From Nemertoderma westbladi (taxonomy: Eukaryota; Xenacoelomorpha; Nemertodermatida; Nemertodermatidae): a stretch of 64,000 nucleotides of DNA. Every line of letters starts with the position of its first letter. Position 1 is the first letter of the stretch. The notes beneath the pieces are model-generated. The model saw only the letters and a list, made by a program, of their open reading frames with translations, made no database searches and was not told the DNA's origin. The stretch covers positions 1 to 64,000 of the forward strand of contig JAUCBJ010007168.1 in the NCBI GenBank assembly GCA_032718475.1, in the 5' to 3' direction. Shown here in pieces: positions 10,031-21,375 of the stretch. A program made the position numbers and the translations under genes.

Positions 10031-12139
10031 CTTTTTTTACCCCCACTCCATAGTGGGGGTTGGGGGGTGCTTTTTTGCCGAGTCAGCTCTCGGGGCTATT
10101 ACCACACCCTGGTTTGCCATTCCACATGGTGGGTGTCGTAGTGGAGTCATATATGAGGCCCATCACCCATACTCTGATGCACATTACCCTCCAATGGCTA
10201 TGTAGATCATCTGCTGGGACATGTCCTGCACCCCTGCTGCCTGTGCAGGTCGCATTGAAGAGCACTCAAATTGGAGATGAGAGCATTCAACACCCGACCC
10301 GAGCCATTGGTAGATTACCATCTACCTCGTCATGCCATATGACCCTACATCCGATCCTACGGCTTAATCCAGGACCAAGAGCGTCCCTATCCCTGCTCAG
10401 TACGGACGGGGTCCTAGATAAACAGCTACAGCACCACACTATACCCTTAGTAAGAGGGTCTATGCAGCAAAGCCGAAGGTGGCACCTCCTTTATGCTGCA
10501 TGGAGGTGGCAAGTTTTCTAGATCAATGAACCAGAATACGTGACCTGACCTGGCATATGAACGTAGGCGGGCTTTGACAGTACGAGCCAAGTTAATCAAA
10601 TTGTTGTTAATGAATAAGGGGTCGGTTAATAAATTAATAATTCTAACCCTTCAATTGACGATATTATTCTTCAAATATGGTATATATTAAATTAAATGTA
10701 TTATTGTCTCGTCAGACTCCAATTATCCAGTGAAATAAAGTATGAACTCTATTGTTGATAATGATTATTTATGTTTTTGTCAATGGAATACAATAATAAA
10801 AGTTCGTTGTACTCAGTATTCTTAAAAATAAGCATTAATAATTATTATAATGCCTTCTGAAACATATACAAAGTTACTTATTTTAACTACAAATATTTAG
10901 GAAAAATATTTTTAAAGCAATAAATATCAGTATATTTATTTTTGCACCTACTGTATTACCTACTACTACTCTATTATTTATTATTATTTTGTATATTTTA
11001 ATAAATTTAAATAATTCATTTAAAAAATTCACAGTATTACGCTACTCTTCACATAGTTAGTAAAACAGTACCGGTAACAACGTTACTCAGAGTAAATAAA
11101 ATACGGAATAAAAAAGTAAATAGATTAATAGAGAATTACAATAATTGTTGAGACTATCACCACGTGTATTTTTATAGACAGATTTCCTGGGGATAAAACA
11201 ACTTGAAAACTGACTGACTGATTCCTATTGGGATGACAATCCCATATGATTGACATATAACAATTCAATTTTCTGAGAATCCACCAATCAATACCAATGG
11301 ATGGGAATATTAATGGAAATAAGAAAAGAGTTAAAGTACATGTAGGCCTATATTAAAAGAAATAGTTATAATTTCAAGAAAAAATTCATTACCACAAAAA
11401 AGTAATTGCCCAATCAGTGATTTAGAATAATAATTTTATAAAAATCTTATTCGATTAATTTTTTGAGAGCAGTAATTACCTTGGCAATGGTGAATATAAT
11501 TAATTTCGTATATTTATTTATGAAGTTTTATTACCGGGCATGCGCTCAAATCGGCAGATGTTGATAGAGCCTAGCTATTTCCATGTGTTTGCACTGTAGA
11601 CCATTCAATATATTGTTATAACAGTGAGAGTCGGAAAACAACAAGTTCTCAATTGGTTAATCGTTTAACTTTTATGTAACACTCGTCTGACCTAATTCAC
11701 TAAACCATATGTGAACAATGTGAGAAGAATTGTATGGTATGGGTGCTGCCTATGGTGTCTGGACAAATTTTTGAAGGTCAGAGTTCTCTACAGACTTCTA
11801 TAGCAGACCTAATATAACTGTCTAGACAATTTCACATTATGCAATTTTGATGAACCAATAAAAATCCAAAATAACGTTCAGTAATAATTAATTATTAGTT
11901 TTGAATTTTAACTTGTCAACAAGAATGTTAATTGAAACTCCTTATTACTTGTAAATGGTTACTGTATGTATGTGTGCAGTGTGGCATTGGATTATTACAA
12001 AATAAAAACTTAATTACAGCTACGACAGATTTTTGCCTCACATACTTTTTTTAACCTCGTCGACCTTTTCTATCGCTTCTAACTAAATAATACCAATTGT
12101 AACGATTTTTCAACTTTCTAAAATATAATATATATTATT
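10031..12139. other. Intergenic, no gene supported
   Basis: A 153-residue plus-strand frame at 10060-10521 has no recognisable domain and looks like chance. From 10.55 to 12.1 kb the DNA is AT-rich and featureless apart from a short ACTGACTGACTG tract near 11210. Confidence 0.5.
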
Positions 12140-12440
12140 GTGATAGGTTCAGGCTGTCGCTGTCAAGGTATTTAGAGCGACGATCTTCCAAATGTAAGGT
12201 CGTGAGTTCGAGCCCCAGTAAAGAAAGAGACCAGTTTTCGTTAAGTTGTTAACCCTAAGGAACTAGCCTCAGTCCATCCAGCTGTATGAGGAGTAAAGAA
12301 AAGGGTCGGGTAGTGAGAGTATTCGACCTTGGGAGTTAGTGTGGCGCCCTCCATGCCTTATAAGTAACAGCCAAGAGAGAGGAGCTATCGGGTAGTCTAC
12401 GGTGGTTCGTGTTTCACACGTTCATAAATAACTTGAGAAC
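12140..12440 (+). mobile_element. tRNA-derived SINE candidate
   Basis: A tRNA-like head contains a D-arm-like GGTATTTAGAGCG and a B box GTGAGTTCGAGCCCC at 12208-12222. About 200 bases of unrelated body follow. The A-box region is diverged, so the promoter may be dead. The far end is not sharply defined. Confidence 0.5.
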
Positions 12441-12587
12441 TTGACTTTTAGAATATAATACTACATTCACTATACAATAATTATAAATGATTGTCTATAT
12501 AGTCAGTCATAATTGGTATTTTGAGTGAATTGTTTTCATATTAATATAATTATCGTTGTTCACAGCTTATAAAAGTCATAAGTTAGA

Positions 12588-12662
12588 AGCAGAAAGGGCC
12601 AGGCGCTCCCCAGTATGGAAGTCTGACGCTCTAACCAACCAGCTAGCGGCTCAGGTAAAAAC
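12588..12662 (-). repeat. tRNA-like fragment (SINE head)
   Basis: The minus strand reads CCGCTAGCTGGTTGGTTAGAGCG and then an anticodon-arm-like stretch, resembling an A box. No B box follows, so it is a fragment. Confidence 0.4.
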
Positions 12663-12687
12663 GGTAAACCTGGAAATACAACCTGAT

Positions 12688-13914
12688 GGTGTTCGGACAC
12701 TTCCCCCCCGGACACTTCCCCCCCGGACAGTTCCCCCCCGCTCAAGTAGGACACTTCCCCCCCGGACACTTCCCCCCCGGACACTTCCCCCCCGGACACT
12801 TCCCCCCCCCAGACACTTCCCCCCCGCGGACACTTCCCCCCCGCGGACACTCCCCCCCGACTGTTCTTAACTTCGCACATTCGTATTTTTTATTTTGTAA
12901 GGTAAACAGACCGCTTGTATCCAGATAAGTTGTATCCAATTTTCCTTTCGTAGCTCAGAAAGTAATCTTTTGCATCCCGATTTTACATTTTATATCCAAG
13001 TTTTATTTATGGGTTTTATCAATGCAATTACATCGTATTGTTTGCTAATCTTTAAACAATTAATTATATTAGATGACCTATAAATTCCATCCCCCGAATG
13101 ATATACTGTTTTTATTAACTATAGAATTATAATAATTAATTGTTTTAATTATAGGTATTATTATGTAATAGTCTTCTTCAAATTGTAGCAGATGGGGATG
13201 AATATTATTGTTGCAATCAAAATTATACCTCTCCAGGGTAAAATCGACATGCGTCGACCTGTATTCTGTGTTCAGCATTACATATTGATATACATATTAC
13301 TACTATACATACTATATAGATATTATACACACTACATATTAAATTTCCTGGTTACTTGAAATATTTTTAATAGGATTTTGTTGAATTATATAATATTGTA
13401 GTAATTTATATATTAAATTGGTTAACATTCAATACAGCTCCTACTTTAGGCTTAGTCAATTTATTATCTGATGATACAAACATGAATTAATTATTTCAAA
13501 GTGGTCTTAAGTCTTTCACCACGGGCACTCAGAGAAATGCCGGGGTCTGGGGGCGATAAAAAAAAAAGAAGCGGGGGTTTGGGGGCGGTAGCCCCCAACA
13601 AAAGAAGTGGGGGTTTGGGGGCGGCAGCCCCCAATTAAAAGAATTTAAAAGAATTAAAGGAATTAAAAGAAAAACAAACAAAATTTGACTATAAAAATGT
13701 TTCTTTTATAATTTTGAAAAAACTTGTCTAGATACAACTTGTCCTGTAACCATCTTTAACTTTTGTTTATTGCTTTGATGCACCCAGATTAATTTCAACA
13801 CTTTAACTGGGGGGGAAGTGTCCGGGGGGCAAGTGTCCGGGGGGGAAGTGTGCGGGGGGGAAGTGTCCTACTTTGGCGGGGGGGAAGTGCCCTGGGGGGA
13901 AGTGTCCTAGATCC
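12688..13914. mobile_element. Foldback element copy 1, minisatellite termini
   Basis: The left end starts GGTGTTCGGACACTTCC and the right end, inverted, reads GGATCTAGGACACTTCC. Each end is a run of about 15-16 bp units (GGACACTTCCCCCCC) in opposite orientation: C-rich at 12693-12860, G-rich at 13806-13910. AACCTGAT flanks both sides (12680-12687, 13915-13922), giving an 8- or 9-bp target duplication. The interior has a short 35-bp G-rich repeat at 13545-13635 and no transposase. It is almost identical to 35984-37215, so movement was recent. Open frames in the terminal arrays are repeat artefacts. Confidence 0.85.
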
Positions 13915-14224
13915 AACCTGATATCCTGCAATTTAAGTACTCATGGCCTCCCATCTGTCAATACCAAGCATAGTGCAGGCTACAGAGCCACACTGTGATC
14001 AACATTACCTTATAAGACCGTCTTATCCGATCGCTACAAGGAAAGGCTAGAGCAACTATAATTCATTATATAATGTGAACAACAAAATATGGCATATGGG
14101 GTCTACCGCCATTCAATCTACCTTGAATGGCGTTGTTTAAAACGATAATCCCTCAAGGTCGTGGTTGTCACAACAAATAATTACGTTGAAAATAATTAGG
14201 TCTTTGGTAGATGGTATTGACAGA

Positions 14225-14350
14225 CGGGACGGGAGACATGGTAGTATTTCAAGGTCTACCATTTATCTCAGCCGCTATCGGAATGATCAGAGCGCCGGAC
14301 TTCCAACCTGTAGGTGATCAGTTCGATTCCAAATGGCCGTCAATGGCAAT
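14225..14350 (+). repeat. tRNA-like/SINE-like fragment
   Basis: The sequence CGGAATGATCAGAGCGCCGG followed by GTGATCAGTTCGATTCC resembles degenerate A and B boxes at tRNA spacing. The flanks show no SINE body that I recognise. Confidence 0.35.
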
Positions 14351-14399
14351 ACCGACTTTGCTAAGAACATGTGTCTATACAGTGGTACGGCACGTCACA

Positions 14400-15350
14400 A
14401 TGCATTAGTACTTTAATACACTTGACAAAATAGAAATATAAGTAAGAAAGTGTATAATAATTTTCAAGCTAAAAAAATAATTGCATATATTCTTTACGAG
14501 AACATTTCTTTATGAGAACATTTTACTAATCTGCGTACAGGTACACTACAATTTAATTGAGGGTTTTCAACTCAACGCAATATTTTAATGTTTATACGAG
14601 CCTAATTATGTAGTATAAACTATAAATAAATTTAGAATTGTTTTGTAAGTCAGTAAAATCCCTTTACAATTAGGCTGGAGGAATAACAACAAACTCGTCA
14701 TTATTGTTGAGGAACGCCATCCCTCCACTAACTTCGGGAGTGATGTTGTGTTACCGGGGCAACGTGTTGCTTAACTGGCTGCTGGAGATGGCTGCACTGG
14801 CGGCACATGAGGCCCACTGAGTTCCTTCTTCATACCGGGAGGGTAGGGGGCTCAGCTGTTGACTGTCAGTTCGGTTCGCAAATGTTGAATGAGGGAGGGA
14901 GGCAGGGAAGTTCTTGGTTTGTTAACTAATGGTAGAGGATATGCAATTGAGTAGTTAGCAATTAATATATGAATCCTGTTTGAGCATAAAACCGTGTTCT
15001 TTTACCTGGGAGCAAAAATAATCATCTCGTTGCCCGTAAAACAATCATGACATTTCTTTGATGTAATTTTAATCATAATGTTCAATCAGGACCTTTACTA
15101 ATAATTTTTTCTCCACTTTTCGTTCTAAATACTTAGTAAACCGCCCATGTGAAGTTTCCCAGGATTGCCATTCCCAGCGAAAAGAATACACATCGGAAAG
15201 GGATTTAGACCATTCACTATCATTAGACAACTTTAGTATTTTCGACCATCTTCCCAAACAGTCTGGGAAACTTCACATTGGGGGTATTTTTGTATTCACG
15301 TGCTGCGCGAAGTCCTCTTTTTTGAGGGGGGGTGGTCTGTTGATCAGTCG
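14400..15350. other. Intergenic, nothing recognised
   Basis: No gene is seen. A G-rich purine stretch lies at 14830-14920. CACGTGCTGCGCGAAGTCC at 15298-15316 resembles one terminus of the GTGGGG-ended MITE family. Confidence 0.4.
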
Positions 15351-15354
15351 GTCG

Positions 15355-15890
15355 GATGGTGAGTGAGAAGGTGGGTGGCTGGGAAGGTGGGTGGATGGGA
15401 ATGTGGGAAGATGGGAATGTGGGAAGATGGGGATGTGGGAAGATGGATGGGAATGTGGGAAGATTGAAATGTAGAAAGATGGGAAGATGGGAATATGGAA
15501 GATGGGAATGTGGGAAGATTGGAATGTGGGAAGGTGGGTGGGAATGTGGAAAGATGGGAATGTAGGAAGATGGTGATGGGAACATAGGAATGTGGGAAGA
15601 TGGGTGGGAATGTGGGAAGATGGAAATGTAGGAAGATGGGAATGTGGGAAGATTGGAATGCGGGAAGGTGGATGGGAATGTGGGAAGATGGAAATTTAGG
15701 AAGATGGGAATGTGGGAAGATTGGAATGCGGGAAGGTGGATGGGAATGTGGGAAGATGGGAATGTGGGAAGATGGGAATGTAGGAATGTGGGAAGGTGAC
15801 TGGATAGGCATGTGTGAAGATGGGTGGGAATGTAGGTAGGTGGATGGGAATTTGGGAAGGTGGGTGGATAGAAATGTGCGAATGTGGCCA
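15355..15890 (+). repeat. G-rich minisatellite
   Basis: Irregular tandem units built on GGGAATGTGGGAAGAT(G), about 16-24 bases each, fill 530 bases. Large open frames on both strands (P/S/H/F-rich on the minus strand) are by-products of the repeat. A C-rich array of the complementary unit follows at 16060-16230. Confidence 0.85.
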
Positions 15891-15892
15891 TA

Positions 15893-16045
15893 TGGTTGTT
15901 TATTGTTTTGGTTAGAAAAGACAGCATTGGTAACATGCTCCCTTCCCTCAATTGGTAGATAACAACATTGTTAATTGTTTTGGTTAGAAAAGCCCGCCTA
16001 TGTAACCTGCTCCTTTCCTTAACTTGTTGGTAACAACAGCGTTTA
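15893..16045 (+). repeat. Two copies of a ~68-bp satellite (TGTTTTGGTTAGAAAA family)
   Basis: Both copies carry TTTTGGTTAGAAAAG..., with CTGCTCC, CTTTCC and TTGG following, as in the main array at 19.8-20.4 kb. They occupy the spacer between the two inverted minisatellites. Confidence 0.8.
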
Positions 16046-16059
16046 TTGATTCCCATCCC

Positions 16060-16230
16060 CTTTCCCACATTACCATCCCGCACCTTCAAACATTCTCATC
16101 CAGCCACCTTCCCACATTCCCAGCCACCTTCCCACATTCCGATCCACTTTCCCACATTCCCAGCCACCTTCCCACATTCCCATTCACCTTCCCATCTTCC
16201 CACTTTCACATCCACCTTTTCACATTTTCA
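16060..16230 (-). repeat. C-rich minisatellite, inverted relative to 15355-15890
   Basis: Units such as CCACCTTCCCACATTCC are the complement of the upstream G-rich array. The pair could fold into a long imperfect hairpin around the satellite spacer. Confidence 0.8.
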
Positions 16231-16625
16231 ATTCAATTCAATTATGTTTAATTCCTTGTTGTAAATATAGCAAATTATTGTACAATATAGCACCCAACAC
16301 CACTTTATTTAGTCAGTAAAATATTGACAATGGGGATCGAGTGTTAGGGTGGGAATAGGTAAGGATAAGGAAACGGTAAGCTAGCTAATAGCAAAGCTAG
16401 TAAACGCTAGCTACCGGAGGTGGGGGGAGGGGAGAGGGGAGTGGGGGGGGGGGGGGATGGTTGTGTCACAATTATGTACTCAGAATTTCTCAAATTTACT
16501 TGTATAGATTTGTAGTGTTTTGCATCGCGGAGTTCATTTATTATGTGTTATAACAAACATTCAGTAGGACGTAAGTTGGATAATAAGTTGGAAGTTGATA
16601 CTTTAAATGACTGTTTATGAGGTTT

Positions 16626-16735
16626 AGGCGGGGTAGCTCAGTTGGTTGAGCGCCGGGCCTGCCATCTATTGGTTGTAGGTTCAGCCCCGCCAGGGTCCAC
16701 TCAGCCTTTCAACCACTGGGGTCGATAAAATTTTT
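16626..16735 (+). mobile_element. tRNA-derived SINE
   Basis: The head has GGCGGGG, an A box TAGCTCAGTTGGTTGAGC and a B-box-like GTAGGTTCAGCCCCGCC whose last seven bases pair with the first seven. The anticodon and T stems do not fold properly, so it is not a functional tRNA. The following CTCAGCCTTTCAACC...GGGGTCGATAAA is a tail shared, from memory, by widespread marine-invertebrate SINEs. Confidence 0.65.
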
Positions 16736-17102
16736 GAAAAAGTTGATTTAGATTTTTTGTTGCGCAAATCACACGGGACAGTATTCCAGATGAGACGGAC
16801 GGGCCTTGGAAACACATGGATCTTTGGGAGGAGGTTAGACGAAGTAGCGGTAAATACAAATTGCCTAATGAGGAAGAACGGGTGGAGTAATTAATGATGT
16901 TGACTGATGAAGTTTTAGTAAATAACTAGCAAGCCAGGCGCGCTTCGCGCGCTACACAAACATACATACACATATACACGATTTGAGCTTTAGATATAGA
17001 AGTATCTGAGGAAATTTCCCTCAGGTTTAGAATAGCCAATGAGCAGCTTTGTGTAAGATATACTACAGTACTGGCACTCCCTCCATAGACTAAACGAACG
17101 GA

Positions 17103-17590
17103 TGAAGTGGTGGACATTCACCGGGGGTAACAATGTGTATGGAGTGGTGGACATTCACCAGGGGTAACAATGTGTATGGAGTGGTGGACATTCACCAGGG
17201 GTAACAATGTGTATGGAGTGGTGGACATTCACCAGGGGTAACAATGTGTATGGAGTGGTGGACATTCACCAGGGGTAACAATGTGTATGGAGTGGTGGAC
17301 ATTCACCAGGGGTAACAATGTGTATGGAGTGGTGGACATTCACCAGGGGTAACAATGTGTATGGAGTGGTGGACATTCACCAGGGGTAACAATGTGTATG
17401 GAGTGGTGGACATTCACAGAGGGGTAACAATGTGTATGGAGTGGTGGACATTCACCAGGGGTAACAATGTGTATGGAGTGGTGGACATTCACCAGGGGTA
17501 ACAATGTGTATGGAGTGGTGGACATTCACAGAGGGGTAACAATGTGTATGGAGTGGTGGACATTCACCAGGGGTAACAATGTGTATGGAG
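17103..17590 (+). repeat. 37-bp minisatellite, about 13 units
   Basis: The unit contains GTATGGAGTGGTGGACATTC followed by ACCAGGGGTAACAAT. Units are almost identical; two carry a CACAGAGGGG variant. Such uniformity points to recent expansion. Confidence 0.95.
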
Positions 17591-17764
17591 GATAGAAATC
17601 TCTATAAAATTATGAACGTCTGATCGTAATTATGAACGTAAAATAAAATATTGAGGGTCGTTAGCTGGTTATATTATATTAATGTGTATGAAGTGGTGGA
17701 CATTCACCAGCGGTAACGGTATCACTAGCTAAAGACCCTCAATATTTTATTTTATTTCTATCTC
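17589..17764. repeat. Inverted repeat with one minisatellite unit in its loop
   Basis: GATAGAAAT and AAATAAAATATTGAGGGTC on the left are mirrored by GACCCTCAATATTTTATTT and ATTTCTATC on the right. The loop (17683-17720) is a single diverged copy of the neighbouring 37-bp unit. Confidence 0.8.
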
Positions 17765-17984
17765 CAATAGACTGACTATACATTCTTATTCTTAGCTGGT
17801 TAATAATATTTGTTGTTGATGTAAATTGTCATGGGGTGTTGCTTTGCTTTACACTTGGGTCTGCCTACAACCATTAAAAGCCAATTATTACGGCATAACA
17901 CATAGCCGCATAGCCATAACGCTTCGCGCACCTGGCTTGCTAGTAGTTAGCAAGTCGTTAGACTTGATTACTGTAAGAATTGAC

Positions 17985-18335
17985 AGGGGAATACTTACTG
18001 TAAAAATCTCAGGATATATAGCACTGACTGACTGACTGACTGATAATTATCCAGGTTCAGGCACTTCCTGCCTGGCGATTTTGATGAAATTTCGCAAGTA
18101 CATTGCTTTCGTGGTTCATAATCGCGTTACAAAATTTCAGATCGATTCTATGTGTGGTATTCCATATATTTAGTTTTTTGACATTATTTTGTCGGGAAAT
18201 TAAAAGCTATGGTAAAATAACAGGTTCATGATGAAATATAGCTTAATAATGCCAGAATCAGTGTTATACACAGTCATAGTGAAACGTGTTGGTTGCCAAG
18301 TTTTACTAGTAGGCTATAAGGAAAGGCAAGATTAT
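17985..18335 (+). repeat. 340-bp dispersed direct repeat, copy 1
   Basis: It begins ATACTTACTGTAAAAATCTC, passes CACTGACTGACTG and ends in AGGCTATAAGGAAAGGCAA. A second, diverged copy lies at 18908-19243 in the same orientation. The frame at 17826-18035 is not a gene. Confidence 0.8.
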
Positions 18336-18907
18336 TGTACTTAGTACACCCATACTGTTTGTTTAGGCCCTACCACTCTTTGGCAAAGCAAACATTAACT
18401 GGTTGGTTTAGTTTGTGGTTCTAAACAGGCTTAGTATAAATCAATGAGGCTGCCAACTGGTTGGTTTAGTTGGCAATCTATTACCGCCTCAGCTGAATAA
18501 CTCTTCCCAATGCATCCTATGGAAAATCTACAAGTTACTCACTTCTTCTAATTTACTGCTGAATGACTGTTAGGTACACAGTGGGTTGGCTACATTAATG
18601 CGACGCCAACATTAATACTGTGGAGACTGCATGTTTATAAAAGTGTATGTTTAATCAGCCACATAATATGATTCTCCATAGGCTAACATTATAGTTTGAA
18701 TAGTTTACTCTACTGTGCCATTCAAGAGAATGGATTTGAGCAATTGCCAAATTACAGAGTGGGATCTCTCTCTGACCATAGGTAAAAAACACTTCCCTTC
18801 TGACCATAGGTAAACATTGTTGATGGAATTTACATTTGATTCATAACTTCCTACTTGCTTAATGGCGTCTTGACGCCATCTCTAGTTAGGAGCCCGCTCG
18901 ACAGCAG
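18336..18907. other. Spacer between the two 340-bp repeats
   Basis: It has no coding frame. Small internal duplications such as AACTGGTTGGTTTAGTT (twice, 18397-18475) are visible. Confidence 0.4.
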
Positions 18908-19243
18908 GATACTTACTGTAAAAATCTCAGGTTATATAACACTGACTGACTAATAATAATCCTGGTTAAGGCACTTCGTGCCTGGCAATTTTGACGAAAT
19001 TTTGCAATTATACATTGCTTTGGTGGTTCATAATCGCGTTACAAAATTTCAGATCGATTCTATGTGTGGTATTCGATATATTTCGTTTTTTGACATTATT
19101 TTGTCGCGAAATTAAAAGCAATGGTAAAATAATAGCTGGTGTTCACGATGAAATATGGCTTGATATGTCAGAGTTATACACAGTCATAGTAAAACGTGTT
19201 GGTTGCCAAGTTTTACTAGTAGGCTATAAGGAAAGGCAATGTT
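18908..19243 (+). repeat. 340-bp dispersed direct repeat, copy 2
   Basis: It is collinear with 17985-18335, with scattered substitutions and small indels. Two same-orientation copies about 920 bases apart could be LTR-like ends of a small element or a local duplication. The 114-residue frame across it has no known domain. Confidence 0.8.
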
Positions 19244-19794
19244 TACTCACAAATAAGCTGTTGGTTTCTAATATATTACGCCATAAGCTGATTGCTCTCC
19301 CAGTGCTTCCTAAGGGTAGATCTACAACGCAATAATTTTTATTGTCCATTTTTATCCTTTTTTTGTCAATTTTTTTTGATTTTTTATGTCATCCAAAAGT
19401 CTAATGTTAGGTTCCATGCTACCGGTTTCTCTACTGCTGTTCTCTCAGGCTATCAGTACCGGTTAGTATATATATAGCACTATTTTGCTGTATTGTATGT
19501 ACAGATGTAGGTATAAAGCAGGTATTTCTGTATTTTAGTACCGGTACCGGCACTGGTACTGCTATAGGCCTACTGTGTAGCCTACCATTTAAATACGGTA
19601 ATGGTAGGCCTAGGGCCTACCGGTTGTGCTAATAAATTTTAAATAATTGATAGGCGAAACTGGATTGCAGGATTGTGGAAAATGTGGATATACCTTTCAC
19701 ATAATTTAGGCCTTACTGTATTAGTTTTATAATCAATAATGGATCATGACTACGTCTGAGTAGTGTTACGGATAGCGGCTCCACTACTTCCAAC

Positions 19795-20395
19795 AGCACA
19801 GAAGGCCCGCCTCTGTAACCTGCCCCTTTCCCTCAATTAGTTAAATGATCGTTTATTGTTTTGGTTAGAAAATCCCGTCCCTGTAACCTGCTCCTTTCCC
19901 TCAATTAGTTAAATGATCGTTTATTGTTTTGGTTAGAAAATCCCGTCTCTGTAACCTGCTCCTTTCCCTGATTTGGTAAAGTGACTGTTTATTGTTTTGG
20001 TTAGAAAATCCCGCCTCTGTAACCTGCTCCTTTCCCTCAATTAGTTTAAGTGATCGTTTATTGTTTTGGTTAGGAAATCCCGCCTCTGTAACCTGCTCCT
20101 TTCCCTCAATTGGTAATGTTATCGTTTATTGTTTTGGTTAGAAAATCCCGCCTCTGTAACCTGCTCCTTTCTCTCAATTGGTAATGTTATCGTTTATTGT
20201 TTTGGTTAGAAAATCCCGTCTCTGTAACCTGCTCCTTTCCCTCAATTAGTTAAATGATCGTTTATTGTTTTGGTTAGAAAATCCCGTCTCTGTAACCTGC
20301 TCCTTTCCCTGATTTGGTAAAGTGACTGTTTATTGTTTTGGTTAGAAAACTCGGCCTTAACCTGCTCCTTTCCATCAATTGGTAATTGTTATTGG
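19795..20395 (+). repeat. ~68-bp satellite array, about 9 units
   Basis: The period is 68-69 bases, measured from successive TGTTTTGG starts at 19857, 19925, 19993, 20062, 20130 and 20198. Related single copies occur at 15893-16045, 39172-39242 and 49345-49400. Confidence 0.95.
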
Positions 20396-20834
20396 CTATA
20401 AAATGAGTGTTTTGCTACGTCATGTGGTAATCGATTATCGACAACAACCACAAACTATTAAATATAGAGTCTTTTTACCACAGGCGCATATGGAAATCTA
20501 TCTCATAGTCTATAAATCATGGAATCATGGAATGTTTTGGCACAGGCATAGTGAAATCAACTGTCTGACAGTCCAGAAATCAGCAGTCTGACAGTTTGAA
20601 GAAATACATACATAAAAAGTGACAATAAAAGTCATTAAATGGACAACAAAAGTCATTATGCATAATTCGTAAAAAAAACGTGACAAAAAAAGTCAAATAA
20701 ATTGACATAAAAAATCACTGCCGATCTACAATAAGGAAACTAAATGTATTATTTGGCTCTAATCGTTGTTTTTTATCTGGTTGTGCATCATGGGCATTTG
20801 TTATAAATATTCGGTAATGTTATATCTTGTAAAG
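20396..20834. other. Spacer, no gene
   Basis: AT-rich. It contains short repeated GTGACAA(A)AAAAGTCA-type phrases (20618-20720) and no coding frame. Confidence 0.4.
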
Positions 20835-21375
20835 GTGTTGTCGCGTTTCGACAACTGATATTAGCGATAGAGACGCGTTTCGGCAACTCATAGTCGCGTT
20901 TCGGCAACTCATAGTTGCAATTCAGCAACTCATAGTTGCATTTCGGCAACTGTTAACAGGATGCGCGCGCATAGGCAAACTGATAGATGCGTTTCGGCAA
21001 CTCATAGTTTCGTTTCGGCATCTCATAGTTGCATTTCGGCAACTGTTAACAGGATGCGCATAGGCAAACTGATAGATGCGTTTCGGCAACTCATAGTTTC
21101 GTTTCGGCATCTCATAGTTGCATTTCGGCAACTGTTAACAGGATGCTCATAGGCAAACTGATAGATGCGTTTCGGCAACTCATAGTTTCGTTTCGGCATC
21201 TCATAGTTGCATTTCGGCAACTGTTAACAGGATGCGCATAGGCAAACTGATAGATGCGTTTCGGCAACTCATAGTTTCGTTTCGGCATCTTATAGATAGT
21301 TGTATTTCGGCAACTGTTAACAGGATGCGCATAGGCAAACTGATAGATGCGTTTCGGCAACTCGTAAACAAAGGA
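20835..21375 (+). repeat. Higher-order repeat of ~89 bp built on CGTTTCGGCA
   Basis: Five 89-93 bp units can be counted from TGTTAACAGG positions 20951, 21044, 21133, 21222 and 21314. Each unit holds three or four ~22-bp subunits containing (G)CGTTTCGGCAACTCATAG. Minus-strand frames here are repeat artefacts. The same core appears inverted at 26985-27000 and 27652. Confidence 0.9.

Larger units (their letters stand above)
16926..17943. mobile_element. Possible TIR element enclosing a minisatellite
   Basis: CTAGCAAGCCAGGCGCGC at 16926 is matched in inverted form by GCGCACCTGGCTTGCTAG ending at 17943. No target duplication was recognised and there is no coding sequence. The 37-bp minisatellite and a hairpin lie inside. 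Confidence 0.45.

Noticed and set aside
10060-10521. 153-residue plus-strand protein
   Set aside because: No domain, no splice or start context, and composition like the non-coding strand of a decayed repeat.
15223-16089. 288-residue P/S/H-rich protein
   Set aside because: It is read-through of the G/C-rich minisatellite, with equally long frames on the opposite strand.
16626-16700. Functional tRNA gene
   Set aside because: The acceptor arm pairs, but the anticodon and T arms do not and a SINE-like tail follows.
17103-17590. CRISPR-like array
   Set aside because: Units are contiguous tandem copies with no unique spacers, and the DNA is eukaryotic.
19795-20395. CRISPR-like repeat-spacer pattern in the 68-bp array
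   Set aside because: The 'spacer' part (CTCAATTGGTAATG or variants) is itself repeated; this is a satellite.
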